Below are positions 23,134-30,700 of a stretch of DNA of 30,700 bases, piece after piece. Position 1 is the first letter of the stretch. Each line of letters begins with the position of its first letter. This DNA comes from CAYSLU01 sp964431965 (GTDB taxonomy: Bacteria > Verrucomicrobiota > Kiritimatiellia > CAIKKV01 > CAYSLU01): positions 1-30,700 of the forward strand of contig CAYSLU010000067.1 of the NCBI GenBank assembly GCA_964431965.1, given 5' to 3'. The notes below the pieces were generated by a model. It was not told the origin of the DNA, searched no databases, and saw nothing but the letters and a program-made list of their open reading frames with translations. The position numbers and the translations under genes were made by a program.

Positions 23134-24186
23134 ATGTCGTTCCGAAACTTGAGCCCGCAGCAGATGTTCCAGAAGTGGGCGCTCGCCCACACGCCGGAGT
23201 TCCGTTTCGCCGGGAAGACCCGCTCCGACTTCCTCCGATGGAAAAAGGCCGCCCGCCCCCGCGTGCTCGCCACGCTCGGCGATTTCCCCGGGCGCGTCCC
23301 GCTCAAGCCTCAGCTGCTCGCCGAGTGGGATCACGACGGGCTGCACAAGCAGCGCTGGCTCATCGACGTCGGGCCGGACATCTCCGCCGTCTTCCTGATG
23401 AACATCCCCCGCGGCCTCGGGCCGCGGGAGAAGAGGCCGGCCATCCTCTGCTGGCACGGGCACGGGCCGTTCGGCAAGGAGCCGGTCATGGGCAACGACA
23501 GCTCGCCCGAGCTGCGCGCCTCGATCGCCGCCGGAAACTACAGCTACGGGCACCAGATGGCCAAGGCCGGCTTCGTGACCTTCGCGATCGACTGGATCGG
23601 ATGCGGCGAGCGCAACGACAGCCAGAAGCCGAACTTCCTGAATCACAACGGCGGCCGCGACTGGTGCAACCTGTACTACCTGCACGCCACCATGTTCGGC
23701 ATGACGTCGCTGTCGATCAACGTCACGCACGGCATGGCCGCGACGGACTTCGCCTGCACCCGCCCCGAGGTCGATCCCGACCGCCTGGGCGTGATGGGCC
23801 TGAGCGGCGGCGGCACGATGACGCTGTGGAGCTCGCTGTGCGACCCCCGCTTCAAGGCCACCGAGATCATCTGCTACAGCGACCTCTGGGCCTTCTTCGG
23901 AATCCGCGACCTGAACTACTGCGGCGCGCAGGTGGCGCCCGGCCTCTACAAGCTGGTCGACCTGCCGGATGCACAGGGGCTGATCGCACCCAAGCCGCTC
24001 CTGGTCGACATCGGGGCCTACGACAGCTGCTTCAAGGTGGACACCGCGATGGCGTGCTATCGCCAGGTGGAGCGCATCTACGCAGCGGCCGGCGCCTCGA
24101 AGAACCTCGACCTCGACCTGGCGCCGCGCGAGCACGGCTGGTGCGGAAACAAGTCGGTCGGGTTCTTCCGGACGCACCTCAGCTGA
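23134..24186 (+). CDS. Alpha/beta hydrolase, acetyl-xylan-esterase/DLH-like
   Basis: 350 aa from ATG 23134 with GGGAGG 7 bases before it; the longer frame from 23089 lies over the promoter. The catalytic triad is likely S224 in the nucleophile elbow GLSGGG, D297 in IGAYDSCF and H334 in EHGWCGNK. RPAILCWHGHGPFGKEPVMG near 105-125 holds the oxyanion region. FAIDWIGCGERND and VDPDRLGVMGLSGGGTMTLW are typical of the Abhydrolase_7/AXE family used on acetylated carbohydrates or related esters. No signal peptide is seen, so it acts in the cytoplasm. Its 3' end overlaps the convergent PAS gene by 8 bases. The substrate is unknown. Confidence 0.82.
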   Translation: MSFRNLSPQQMFQKWALAHTPEFRFAGKTRSDFLRWKKAARPRVLATLGDFPGRVPLKPQLLAEWDHDGLHKQRWLIDVGPDISAVFLMNIPRGLGPREKRPAILCWHGHGPFGKEPVMGNDSSPELRASIAAGNYSYGHQMAKAGFVTFAIDWIGCGERNDSQKPNFLNHNGGRDWCNLYYLHATMFGMTSLSINVTHGMAATDFACTRPEVDPDRLGVMGLSGGGTMTLWSSLCDPRFKATEIICYSDLWAFFGIRDLNYCGAQVAPGLYKLVDLPDAQGLIAPKPLLVDIGAYDSCFKVDTAMACYRQVERIYAAAGASKNLDLDLAPREHGWCGNKSVGFFRTHLS

Positions 24187-24856
24187 CGGCACCGCCGGCC
24201 GGCGCCGGCGGCGCCGCGTGCTTCAGGTGGTCGGCCAGAAGGGCGTTCAGGCATTGCGGGCAGAGGCCGTGGGTGAAGTCCATGGCCATGTTGCGGGTCA
24301 GGTACTCGTCCACCTGGTGCCAGTAGTCCTGGTCGTCACGGATCTTCTTGCAGCTGGCGCAGATGGGAATGAGGCTCCGCAGCTGGATCAGCTCCGTGAT
24401 GTCCTCCAGGATCAGCAGCGCCAGGCGCCGGCCGGCGATGTCCAGCGGCGCCGCGCTGACCAGCAGCTGCACGACATCCACGCCCTTCCCGCTCGCCAGC
24501 TCCAGGCGCGAGCGCCGGCGACTCAGCTTCTGGCCGGACAGCGCTTCCGCCACGGACGATCGGATCACGCAGTCGCTGCAGCCCGCTCCCGCACCGCAGC
24601 CGCCCGGCTGGTTATGGGCATGCACGCACGACATGACCATCCCGCCGCGCTTCCGCAGCACAAGCTCCGGATCGTCGCCGACCAGTTTCGCGGCGGCGCT
24701 GTTCCATTCGAGGACCCGAACGTCCTCGTCCACCACCATCACCGGCGACGGCATGGCATCAAGAATGCGACGATAGTAATCCAACGTCCGGGCAGGGCCC
24801 CCGCCTGATGACGCGCGCCCCGCGCCCCCTGTCATCTCCGTCTGGCTCGTTTGCAT
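24179..24856 (-). CDS. Cys-rich PAS-domain protein
   Basis: 225 aa from ATG 24856. Residues about 25-155 form a PAS domain (YYRRILDAMPSPVMVVDEDVRVLEWNSAAAKLVG ... LALLILEDITELIQL). Within it an insert carries C77, C87, C93 and C96 (SCVHAHNQPGGCG, GCSDC). After the PAS comes PICASCKKIRDDQDYWHQVDEYL with C166/C169 and GLCPQC with C199/C202. The latter module is common at the C-terminus of PAS or receiver proteins in anaerobic Deltaproteobacteria-like genomes. No kinase, cyclase or DNA-binding domain follows, so output would be through protein contacts. Eight cysteines in two sets suggest two metal or Fe-S sites; redox sensing is an inference. The transcript appears nearly leaderless. Confidence 0.8.
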   Translation of the reverse strand: MQTSQTEMTGGAGRASSGGGPARTLDYYRRILDAMPSPVMVVDEDVRVLEWNSAAAKLVGDDPELVLRKRGGMVMSCVHAHNQPGGCGAGAGCSDCVIRSSVAEALSGQKLSRRRSRLELASGKGVDVVQLLVSAAPLDIAGRRLALLILEDITELIQLRSLIPICASCKKIRDDQDYWHQVDEYLTRNMAMDFTHGLCPQCLNALLADHLKHAAPPAPAGGAVS

Positions 24857-24865
24857 AGGGCCGTC

Positions 24866-24874
24866 ATTATACCA
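24866..24874 (-). promoter_or_regulatory. Extended -10 promoter of the PAS gene
   Basis: On the minus strand 24874-24866 reads TGGTATAAT, a perfect extended -10 (TGnTATAAT). There is no good -35 (TTGCAC at 24896-24891 is 19 bases away), as is usual for extended -10 promoters. The predicted start of transcription is near 24859, only about 3 bases before ATG 24856. Confidence 0.6.
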
Positions 24875-24958
24875 GACGCGATGCGCCCTCGTGCAATGCC
24901 GTTGGCGGACCGGGCGCCAGGGGGCAGGGTCTCTTGTTTTGGCCTGATCTCGGTCAAC

Positions 24959-24978
24959 GGACGACACGGAGGTCGTCC
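24959..24978. repeat. 7-bp inverted repeat in intergenic space
   Basis: GGACGAC at 24959-24965 and GTCGTCC at 24972-24978 flank ACGGAG. It lies between the PAS promoter and the 3' end of the DUF1573 gene (minus strand), 139 bases after its stop. The motif around it (GGAGGGACGACCTCC on the minus strand) looks like a dispersed palindromic unit. Only one copy is present in this window, and it has no T-run. Confidence 0.35.
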
Positions 24979-25116
24979 CTCCATGTCCGGAACGGGCTGT
25001 TCTACGCGTCTTGGCCAGGCTCCGTCCCGGCCGGACCGAAAAGAGTCAAAGCCAGAGACCCGGCCGCCAAGGGGGAAGCCTGGGAGCCGGCCCGACCGGA
25101 AGCCGCGCGGCTCGCG

Positions 25117-26136
25117 CTATCGCACCGGCGCCGGAGCGGCGAACACCCGGATCGGCACGGCCACATCCTGGGCCTCGCCGTCTCCCGGGTCCACCCGGAG
25201 CACGATATTGGACCCGCTCAGGCGTCCGTCGAGCGGAAGGTGGCCGACCTGCACGCGCCACGAGCCCCGATCAAGCGGCTGAGCATCCGCCCACATCCCG
25301 GGGTCGGGCAGCGTCACGCCCAGCACGCGCAGTTCCCCGCCGCGGCGAGTCCGGACCAGAATCGCTCGCTGAACGTGCGCGCCCAGGCCGGCATCCTGCG
25401 GCAGCAGCAGCTCAGCCGGGGCCACCGTCACATCGCCCTGCACAACCCCCCGGACCGGCACCTCCAGGCGCTCTGCGCCCGGACAGTCCGTCCGGACCAC
25501 CAGGCGGCCGATCACGGGCCCCGCGACAGACGAAGCCTGCCCCGTCACGGTGATCACGTACGCACCCTCCACCGGACCAGCCGCAGCGGCGGACAGGAAC
25601 CCGCCGTCCGCCTCGACCCCCTCGATTCGAAAGCGGCGTCCGGTCGGCGAGCCGATGCGGACCTCGCGCGCGACATGCTCATGAACCCGCATCACGCCGA
25701 GCGACACCTCACGGGGCCATGCCTCCAGATCGCGAACGGCGCACCCGCGCACCTCCAAGCCGAGGCGGGGTACGGCCGGGTCGTTCGACTCCACGTACAC
25801 GAACTTGCGCTGGAATCCCTGCCAGTCCTCAAGCCGCACGCGCACCTCCACGCCCGTGGAGGCGCCCGGCGCGAGCACGAACTGTGAGGCCCCGGCCACG
25901 GCGCAGCTGCACCCGGATCGGACGTCGCGCACCGCAAGCTCCGCGCCGCCGGCATTCGACAGCACAAACCGGTGCGACACCTCCAGCGCGTTCGTCACCA
26001 CGGCGAAATCGAAGACCGGATCGTCGCAGACCAGCCGGGGCTGAGTCTGAGCCCGGCCCGCCGGGGATAGCAGCACGGCCGCCACACCCAGCCATCCGCC
26101 CCACCCCCGCCACCGTCTGTTCTCCAGCGCTTTCAT
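25117..26136 (-). CDS. Exported DUF1573 domain protein
   Basis: 339 aa from ATG 26136 with GAGG 5 bases upstream. Residues 1-30 form a signal peptide: basic start, hydrophobic GWLGVAAVLLS, and an A-x-A-like end at GRAQ. The DUF1573 Ig-like unit follows: VFDFAVVTNALEVSHRFVLSNAGGAELAVRDVRSGCSCA (about 41-79), with the family's Cys-x-Cys at C76/C78, then KFVYVESNDPAVPRLGLEVRG. Later parts look like two or three more beta-sandwich repeats with weaker similarity. DUF1573 proteins are common in Bacteroidetes and PVC bacteria and are thought to be periplasmic or surface proteins; no function is proven. It is divergent from the AsmA-like gene, 89 bases away. Confidence 0.85.
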   Translation of the reverse strand: MKALENRRWRGWGGWLGVAAVLLSPAGRAQTQPRLVCDDPVFDFAVVTNALEVSHRFVLSNAGGAELAVRDVRSGCSCAVAGASQFVLAPGASTGVEVRVRLEDWQGFQRKFVYVESNDPAVPRLGLEVRGCAVRDLEAWPREVSLGVMRVHEHVAREVRIGSPTGRRFRIEGVEADGGFLSAAAAGPVEGAYVITVTGQASSVAGPVIGRLVVRTDCPGAERLEVPVRGVVQGDVTVAPAELLLPQDAGLGAHVQRAILVRTRRGGELRVLGVTLPDPGMWADAQPLDRGSWRVQVGHLPLDGRLSGSNIVLRVDPGDGEAQDVAVPIRVFAAPAPVR

Positions 26137-26225
26137 GCAATCCTCAGGGCGAGCCTAGCATGCCCGGCCCGGGTCAAAAAGCGCTTTGCCTGTCACGCCT
26201 CTTTCCGTAGCATACCCCCACGCGC

Positions 26226-28733
26226 ATGGCGGAACCCCCAGTCAACCGACGAACGTTCATCCGGACCTGCCTCCACTTCATCGGCCGGCCCGTGCTGTTT
26301 TCCCTGGCGCTCATCCTCATGCTGTTCGCCGGAGGGTACACCTGGCTTGCCATCGTGGGGTTTCCTCAGGGCACGCTCGATCGGCTGCTCCGAGGCGTTC
26401 GCGCACGCGGCATCCGCATTGAGGCCGATCGGCTCCGCCTGAACTCGATCAACTCCGTTGCGGTGGACGGCGTGCGGATCTTCGAGTCGGCGACGGCCGG
26501 CCGGCCGCTGGCCGAAGCGCCGCGCATCGTCGTGGGCTGGAGCCTGATGAACTGGACGGGCGGCCGCCCCACGCTCGACGTGGTGGCCCTGGAGTCTGCC
26601 CGCATCCAGATCCAGCTTCAGTCCGCCGGCCCCACCGCGGCCCCGCCGCCGGCTCTGCGCGTGGACCGGATCGCCCTCATGTACAAGGCCGGAGACCCCG
26701 ACGCCGAATGGGTCCGCTTCCGCGCCGCCTGCCTGGGGATCGACTTCTCCGGCGATGCCCGCATCGCCCGCGCCGAGGCCCGCGCCGCCCCCCCGGGCGC
26801 CACCAACGGCGCCGCGGCGGCGGCCCAGCCGCTCAGTCTGGACATGCTGAGCAACCTGCCGCGCTGGGTCCCCACCGTCGTCGCGCAGATCCGCGGCACG
26901 CGGTTCGCACGGGCGCCCGAAGCCTACGTGCGGCTGAACGTCTACCCCTCCGATCCGGCACGCACCGAGGCCATCGTCTCCGTGCGCGGGTTCGGGACGC
27001 TGAAGGGCGACGTCGCCATCGAGGACTGGTCCGTGGCGGGCCGCTGGGAGCGCGGTCTGATCACCATCCTGTCGGCTCATGTTCGCCAGGGCAATGAAAG
27101 CATCCACGCATGGGGCTGGGCTGACCTCCGGCACGCCTCCACCGAGGCACACGTTCTGGGCCGGATCAATCCGGCGCACTGGATGAACGTCCTTCCGGCG
27201 CGCCTGCAGTCCGTGCTGGGCCAGCAGAGGATCGACCTCCGGGGCTCGGTGGAGTTCGACCTGACCGTCGGCCCGTGCGCCTTCGCGGAAGCCCCGTGCC
27301 GAACCGTCGGGCGCCTGTCGGTCGAGAAGGGCTCCGTGCGCGGCCTCACCGTCGAGAACGCCAAGGCGGCGTTCGAGCTTCAGGGCTCGAAGATCGAGCT
27401 AACCGACCTGCGCGCGAATCTCGGCAGCGACGCGGATCGCGGCGTCGTCCGGGGCGGCGTGACGTATGACTTCTCGACCCTGGAGTACGAGGCCCGGATC
27501 GAAGCCATGATCAACCCGCATGCGGTCATCGATCATTTCATCGAAGGCCCCGGCTACCTGCCGCCGATCGACCTGTACGGTTCCCCCCCGCGCATCGATC
27601 TGGTGGTCCACGGCCGCCCGGGCCGCCGCGACGCGTTCTCCTTCCGATGCCATGCGCAGGCCGCGGACTTCGGCTACAACGACGTTCCGATCGCCTACTT
27701 CGACTCCGTGATCGCCATCAGCAACGACGTCATCCGGATGGATCCCCTGTTCATGGTGCGGGACGAAGGCAAGGTCGAAGGCTGGCTGCGCGTCGATTTT
27801 GCGCACCGGCTGGTGGACCTCGACATCTATAGCTCGGCATCGCCCTATGCGGTGGCCCGCATCGCGGCCCCGGCCGCCGAGCAGATGGCGCTGCAGTACC
27901 GCTTCGATGGTCCGACGTACGTGACCGCCAACGGCACGATCGACTACGGGTCCAACCGCCTGACCGACGTCGAGGCTGCCGTGGAGGGCGAGCGCATCGG
28001 GTTCGGCTGGCTGGAGGCGGACCGCGCGTCGTTCACGCTGAGGGCCAAGGGCTCGCAGGTGTACCTCGACGGGCTCGAAGGGGCTTGGTGCGGCGGGCAG
28101 TTCACGGGCGGCGCCGCGTTCTGGAACATCGGCGTGCCCGGCACCAGCGTCGCCTACAGCGTCTCGGCCGCCGCCGAAAGCGTTGACCTCATGCGCCTCG
28201 CCAGCATCTTCAACCGCGAGAACGCCGCCCTCTACGAAGGCCGGCTTTCGGCCGCGAGCGTGACGGAAGGGCTCGTCGGTGTCGGCATGGCGCGCTCGGC
28301 GACCGGATACGGGCAGGTGGACATCGAGAAGGGGAACTTGCTTCAGCTCCCGCTGTTCGGCGGACTGTCGAAGTCCCTCTCCCGGCTGTACCCCGGCCTC
28401 GGGTACACGTACCAGCGCAACTTCCGGGCCAGCTACCAGCTGAAAGACGGGCGGATTCGCACGGAGGACGCCGAGCTGCAGGGCCGCCTGCTCTCCATCT
28501 TTGCGAAGGGCGAGTACCAGCTCGATCAGCGCCTCAACTTCCGCGTGAGCTTCAAGCCGCTCCAGGAGGGCATTGTGGCGGAGGCCATCCGCCTGGTCAT
28601 CTCGCCCGCCACCAAGCTGTTTGAGTTCGACCTCGGCGGCACCGTCGCCTCCCCGGAGTGGCAGATCGTCAACCTGCCCAAGGAACTGCTGGGGTTCTTC
28701 TCCGACCTGACGAGCGGAAAAGGCAGCGAGTGA
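26226..28733 (+). CDS. AsmA-like envelope protein
   Basis: 835 aa from ATG 26226. One membrane anchor is present at about residues 20-44 (PVLFSLALILMLFAGGYTWLAIVG), followed by a long beta-rich periplasmic region. The C-terminus matches the AsmA/DUF3971 C-terminal region: ENAALYEGRLSAASVTEGLVGVG, GYGQVDIEKGNLLQLPLFGGLSKSL, GLGYTYQRNFRASYQLKDGRIRTEDAELQGRLLSI and FEFDLGGTVASPEWQIVNLP. Such proteins (AsmA, YhdP, TamB relatives) form bridge-like grooves for lipid traffic between membranes, which supports a two-membrane cell envelope. It is coupled to the next gene by a GTGA overlap. A weak promoter (TTGCCT 26186-26191, 16 bases, TAGCAT 26208-26213) would give a short leader. The Shine-Dalgarno is not obvious. 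Confidence 0.82.
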   Translation: MAEPPVNRRTFIRTCLHFIGRPVLFSLALILMLFAGGYTWLAIVGFPQGTLDRLLRGVRARGIRIEADRLRLNSINSVAVDGVRIFESATAGRPLAEAPRIVVGWSLMNWTGGRPTLDVVALESARIQIQLQSAGPTAAPPPALRVDRIALMYKAGDPDAEWVRFRAACLGIDFSGDARIARAEARAAPPGATNGAAAAAQPLSLDMLSNLPRWVPTVVAQIRGTRFARAPEAYVRLNVYPSDPARTEAIVSVRGFGTLKGDVAIEDWSVAGRWERGLITILSAHVRQGNESIHAWGWADLRHASTEAHVLGRINPAHWMNVLPARLQSVLGQQRIDLRGSVEFDLTVGPCAFAEAPCRTVGRLSVEKGSVRGLTVENAKAAFELQGSKIELTDLRANLGSDADRGVVRGGVTYDFSTLEYEARIEAMINPHAVIDHFIEGPGYLPPIDLYGSPPRIDLVVHGRPGRRDAFSFRCHAQAADFGYNDVPIAYFDSVIAISNDVIRMDPLFMVRDEGKVEGWLRVDFAHRLVDLDIYSSASPYAVARIAAPAAEQMALQYRFDGPTYVTANGTIDYGSNRLTDVEAAVEGERIGFGWLEADRASFTLRAKGSQVYLDGLEGAWCGGQFTGGAAFWNIGVPGTSVAYSVSAAAESVDLMRLASIFNRENAALYEGRLSAASVTEGLVGVGMARSATGYGQVDIEKGNLLQLPLFGGLSKSLSRLYPGLGYTYQRNFRASYQLKDGRIRTEDAELQGRLLSIFAKGEYQLDQRLNFRVSFKPLQEGIVAEAIRLVISPATKLFEFDLGGTVASPEWQIVNLPKELLGFFSDLTSGKGSE

Positions 28734-29977
28734 GCCGACTGGCGCCGGCCGCTGCGCCGCCCGTCTGGCGAGAGGCGGCAGTCGGGATCGCGCTCTGCGT
28801 CCTTTCCGGCTACTGCGGCGCAGGCCTGCCTGTCTTCCGGGACACCCTCCGCGATCACTTCGGGGTCACCGATCGCCTGCTGGGCCTCCTGTTCAGCATT
28901 GGCCTGATCCCCGGGGCCCTCGCCGCTTTCGCCGCGGGGCTGGCCACCTCGCGGTGGGGGGCGGGGCGGCTGATCGCGCCCGCCGCAGCCAGCCTCGCCC
29001 TCGCCTACCTCATCGCCGCTATCGTCCCGCGCTACTCCGGCCTGCTGCTGGCGTGCGTGATCGCCGCCGTCGCGTCCCAGTTCATCTTCCTCACCGTCCA
29101 GTCGCGCGTGGTGGATCTCTTCCCCGGTCGCGGGCGGCGCACGATGTCCCTCTTCCTGGCGGGAACGACCCTGGGCTGCGCCCTCTTTCCCCTCGCCGCC
29201 GAAGCGCTCCTCCAGCTGAGCCGCCGCGCGGGCGGCGTGCCGTTCGCGTGGGTGCTCCACGCCCCCTTCGGCATCCTCGCCGTCCTCACCATCCTGGTCG
29301 CGCTGCCCCTGCGGCGCGTCGCCGCGACGCGGCCGGCCGCTCCCCGAGTTCCCGGGCCGCAGGGCCGTCACGCGCTCTCGTTCACGCCGGCCGGGCTCGC
29401 CCTGATCCTGCTGATGACGCTCCACACCACGGCGGACAACCTCTACGTCATGTGGCTGCCGCGAGTCCTGGATAGCTCCAGCTTTCCGGTCCGCCCCCTG
29501 TCGCCCGGGCCGGTTCTGGCCGCCGCCTCCTTCGTCTACGTGGCGGCTCGCCTGCTCCTGGCATTCGCTCCCGAGCATCGGGGCCGCCGCACCGCGCTCG
29601 TCGCACCTTACCTGATCGGCAGCGCGCTCCTCCTGGCCGCCGTCGTCGGCCGGTCCCAGGCCGCCGCTGGCGCGGCCTACGTGTTCGGCAGCCTGCTCTG
29701 GTCGGCCGGCTATCCGACCCAGCTCGCGCTGCTGGTCGAGGTGGAGCGCGGCCGGTTCGCCGCCGCAGCGGCAGCGGCCCTCCTCATCATGGGGGTGCTG
29801 ACCACCATCCTGTCGTGCGCCATGGGCGCACTCGCGGACGCCGTGGGCGAGAGCCGCCTCTGGCTCATCCTGCTGGTGCCGGTCACCGTCACGCTCCTCA
29901 CCGGCCTGGGCAACGCCGCGTGGATACGGGTCGCCGGGCGCGGCATGAACTGGCGCGGCCCCGCGCGGCCCGGATGA
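28730..29977 (+). CDS. MFS transporter
   Basis: 415 aa from GTG 28730, which overlaps the AsmA-like stop (GTGA); the Met start 24 codons upstream lies inside the previous gene. About 12 hydrophobic helices are visible (for example AVGIALCVLSGYCGAG, LLFSIGLIPGALAAFAAGLA, LIAPAAASLALAYLIAAIV, LLIMGVLTTILSCAMGALADAVG). The loop between helices 2 and 3 reads GLATSRWGAGRL, the degraded form of the MFS G-x-x-x-D-R-x-G-R-R motif. FPGRGRRTMSLFLAGTTLGCALFPL is also typical. The substrate cannot be predicted. Coupling to an AsmA-like lipid-transport protein could point to envelope precursors, but that rests only on adjacency. Confidence 0.82.
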   Translation: MSRLAPAAAPPVWREAAVGIALCVLSGYCGAGLPVFRDTLRDHFGVTDRLLGLLFSIGLIPGALAAFAAGLATSRWGAGRLIAPAAASLALAYLIAAIVPRYSGLLLACVIAAVASQFIFLTVQSRVVDLFPGRGRRTMSLFLAGTTLGCALFPLAAEALLQLSRRAGGVPFAWVLHAPFGILAVLTILVALPLRRVAATRPAAPRVPGPQGRHALSFTPAGLALILLMTLHTTADNLYVMWLPRVLDSSSFPVRPLSPGPVLAAASFVYVAARLLLAFAPEHRGRRTALVAPYLIGSALLLAAVVGRSQAAAGAAYVFGSLLWSAGYPTQLALLVEVERGRFAAAAAAALLIMGVLTTILSCAMGALADAVGESRLWLILLVPVTVTLLTGLGNAAWIRVAGRGMNWRGPARPG

Positions 29978-30026
29978 TGTCGCGCCGCCCCCCCCGCCCG
30001 CGCCCCGCGTGCCGTCCGGAATCTGT

Positions 30027-30055
30027 TTGCCTTTGCACGTGGAAGCCTCTTTAAT
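30027..30055 (+). promoter_or_regulatory. Candidate promoter for the TIM-barrel isomerase
   Basis: TTGCCT at 30027-30032 (4 of 6) is followed by 17 bases and TTTAAT at 30050-30055 (5 of 6). Predicted start near 30062 gives a leader of about 70 bases. The preceding bases after the MFS stop are a GC-rich run with eight consecutive Cs and no clear terminator. Confidence 0.45.
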
Positions 30056-30133
30056 CCGGACCGACTGCGGCTTGGACCGGAGTAGACCGGCCGCGCGGAT
30101 CGCGTTGAACCACAGATCAGGGAGGATGATCGT

Positions 30134-30700
30134 ATGCCGAGACCAGTCACGCTGTTCACCGGACAGTGGGCGGACCTGCCCTTGGAAACCCTCGCGAAGA
30201 AGGCCGCCGGCTGGGGCTACGATGGCCTTGAGCTCGCCTGCTGGGGAGACCATGTCGACGTGGCGCGGGCCGCCAAGGACAAGAAGTACGCCAAGACGCG
30301 CTCCGAGATCCTCGCCAAGAACGGCCTGAAGGTGTTCGCGATCAGCCACCACCTGGCCGGCCAGCTCGTGTGCGATCCCAACGACGATTCCCGCTCCGAC
30401 ATGTTCGCCCCCAAGGAGTGCGCGGGCGATGCGGAGGCGAAGCGCAAGTGGGCGGTACAGACCATGAAGGACACGGCGCGCGCCGCCCGGAACATCGGCG
30501 TCGATGTCGTCAACGGATTCACCGGGTCGCCGATCTGGCACATGATCTACAGCTTCCCGCCCGTCAGCGACCAGATGGTCGAGCAGGGATTCCAGCGGTT
30601 CGCGGACCTCTGGAACCCGATCCTCGATGTCTTCGATGAATGCGGCGTGAAGTTCGCCCTCGAGGTGCATCCGACCGAGATCGCCTTCGACATCGCCTCG
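30134..30700 (+). CDS. Sugar phosphate isomerase/epimerase, C-terminus beyond window
   Basis: ATG 30134 follows GGGAGG by 8 bases, and 189 codons are open to the window end. It belongs to the xylose-isomerase-like/AP endonuclease 2 TIM barrel: PVTLFTGQWADLPLETLAKKAAGWGYDGLELACWGDHVDV at the start, then LKVFAISHHLAGQLVCDP, AARNIGVDVVNGFTGSPIW, and VKFALEVHPTEIAFDIA, where the Glu-Val-His holds the first metal-binding glutamate. Intact members have about 310-330 aa. They isomerise or epimerise sugars and sugar phosphates, often myo-inositol or keto-sugar derivatives. It stands alone with its own promoter. Substrate unknown. Confidence 0.88.
   Translation, partial: MPRPVTLFTGQWADLPLETLAKKAAGWGYDGLELACWGDHVDVARAAKDKKYAKTRSEILAKNGLKVFAISHHLAGQLVCDPNDDSRSDMFAPKECAGDAEAKRKWAVQTMKDTARAARNIGVDVVNGFTGSPIWHMIYSFPPVSDQMVEQGFQRFADLWNPILDVFDECGVKFALEVHPTEIAFDIAS

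Noticed and set aside
1..30700. CRISPR array, rRNA or tRNA gene
   Set aside because: No regularly spaced repeats, no rRNA-like stretches and no tRNA-like cloverleaf or T-loop consensus were seen by eye.

Overview
The window is a high-GC chromosomal segment, joined across a 100-N scaffold gap (1095-1194), from an anaerobic, probably Gram-negative bacterium that can use the carbonyl branch of the Wood-Ljungdahl (reductive acetyl-CoA) pathway. Its bacterial-type AcsB of 725 aa, the CooS/CooF/CooC set and the AcsV activator point to Bacteria rather than Archaea. The AsmA-like protein, the DUF1573 protein, the xylose-isomerase-like TIM barrel, the GxxExxY fragment and the REP-associated transposase would suit the Planctomycetes/Verrucomicrobia/Kiritimatiellota group. 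That placement is an inference from gene content only.

Layout. 1-1094: a REP-associated tyrosine transposase on the minus strand, cut by the window edge, with its element end next to the gap. 1195-3143: a MerR regulator preceded by a 62-aa protein that duplicates the regulator's C-terminal domain, then about 1 kb of gene debris (a GxxExxY 5' fragment and a tyrosine-recombinase N-terminal fragment). 3144-5003: a three-gene minus-strand operon (XRE/Cys-rich regulator, zinc-ribbon plus degenerate HD domain protein, DUF3786 protein) that diverges from the next region. 5004-5167: divergent control region with a perfect 19-bp inverted repeat between candidate -35 and -10 elements. 5168-16636: a tight nine-gene operon cooC-cooS-cooF-acsB-acsC-acsV-acsF-acsD-acsE. 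It ends just before a perfect 32-bp palindrome, 16676-16707.

16733-17827: a P-loop plus DRTGG protein, equivalent to the regulatory N-terminal half of some phosphotransacetylases, on the minus strand. 18006-20001: an ABM-type monooxygenase and a CoA-disulfide-reductase/rhodanese fusion. 20022-23011: an NRAMP transporter fused to a universal stress domain, translationally coupled to a URO-D family protein, on the minus strand. 23134-24186: an alpha/beta hydrolase. 24179-24856: a Cys-rich PAS protein that appears to be read from a nearly leaderless transcript. 25117-26136: an exported DUF1573 protein. 26226-29977: an AsmA-like envelope protein coupled to an MFS transporter. 30134-30700: the start of a sugar-phosphate isomerase/epimerase.

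How the genes work together. CooS reduces CO2 to CO (or oxidises CO), with CooF as electron carrier. AcsE moves the methyl group from methyl-tetrahydrofolate to the corrinoid protein AcsC/AcsD, and AcsV reactivates oxidised corrinoid. AcsB joins methyl, CO and CoA to acetyl-CoA. Two separate CooC-type ATPases (CooC, AcsF) probably load nickel into CooS and AcsB. The divergent operon is the best candidate for a local control or accessory module. No formate dehydrogenase, folate methyl-branch gene, hydrogenase or Rnf gene is present here, so those steps must be encoded elsewhere or be absent.
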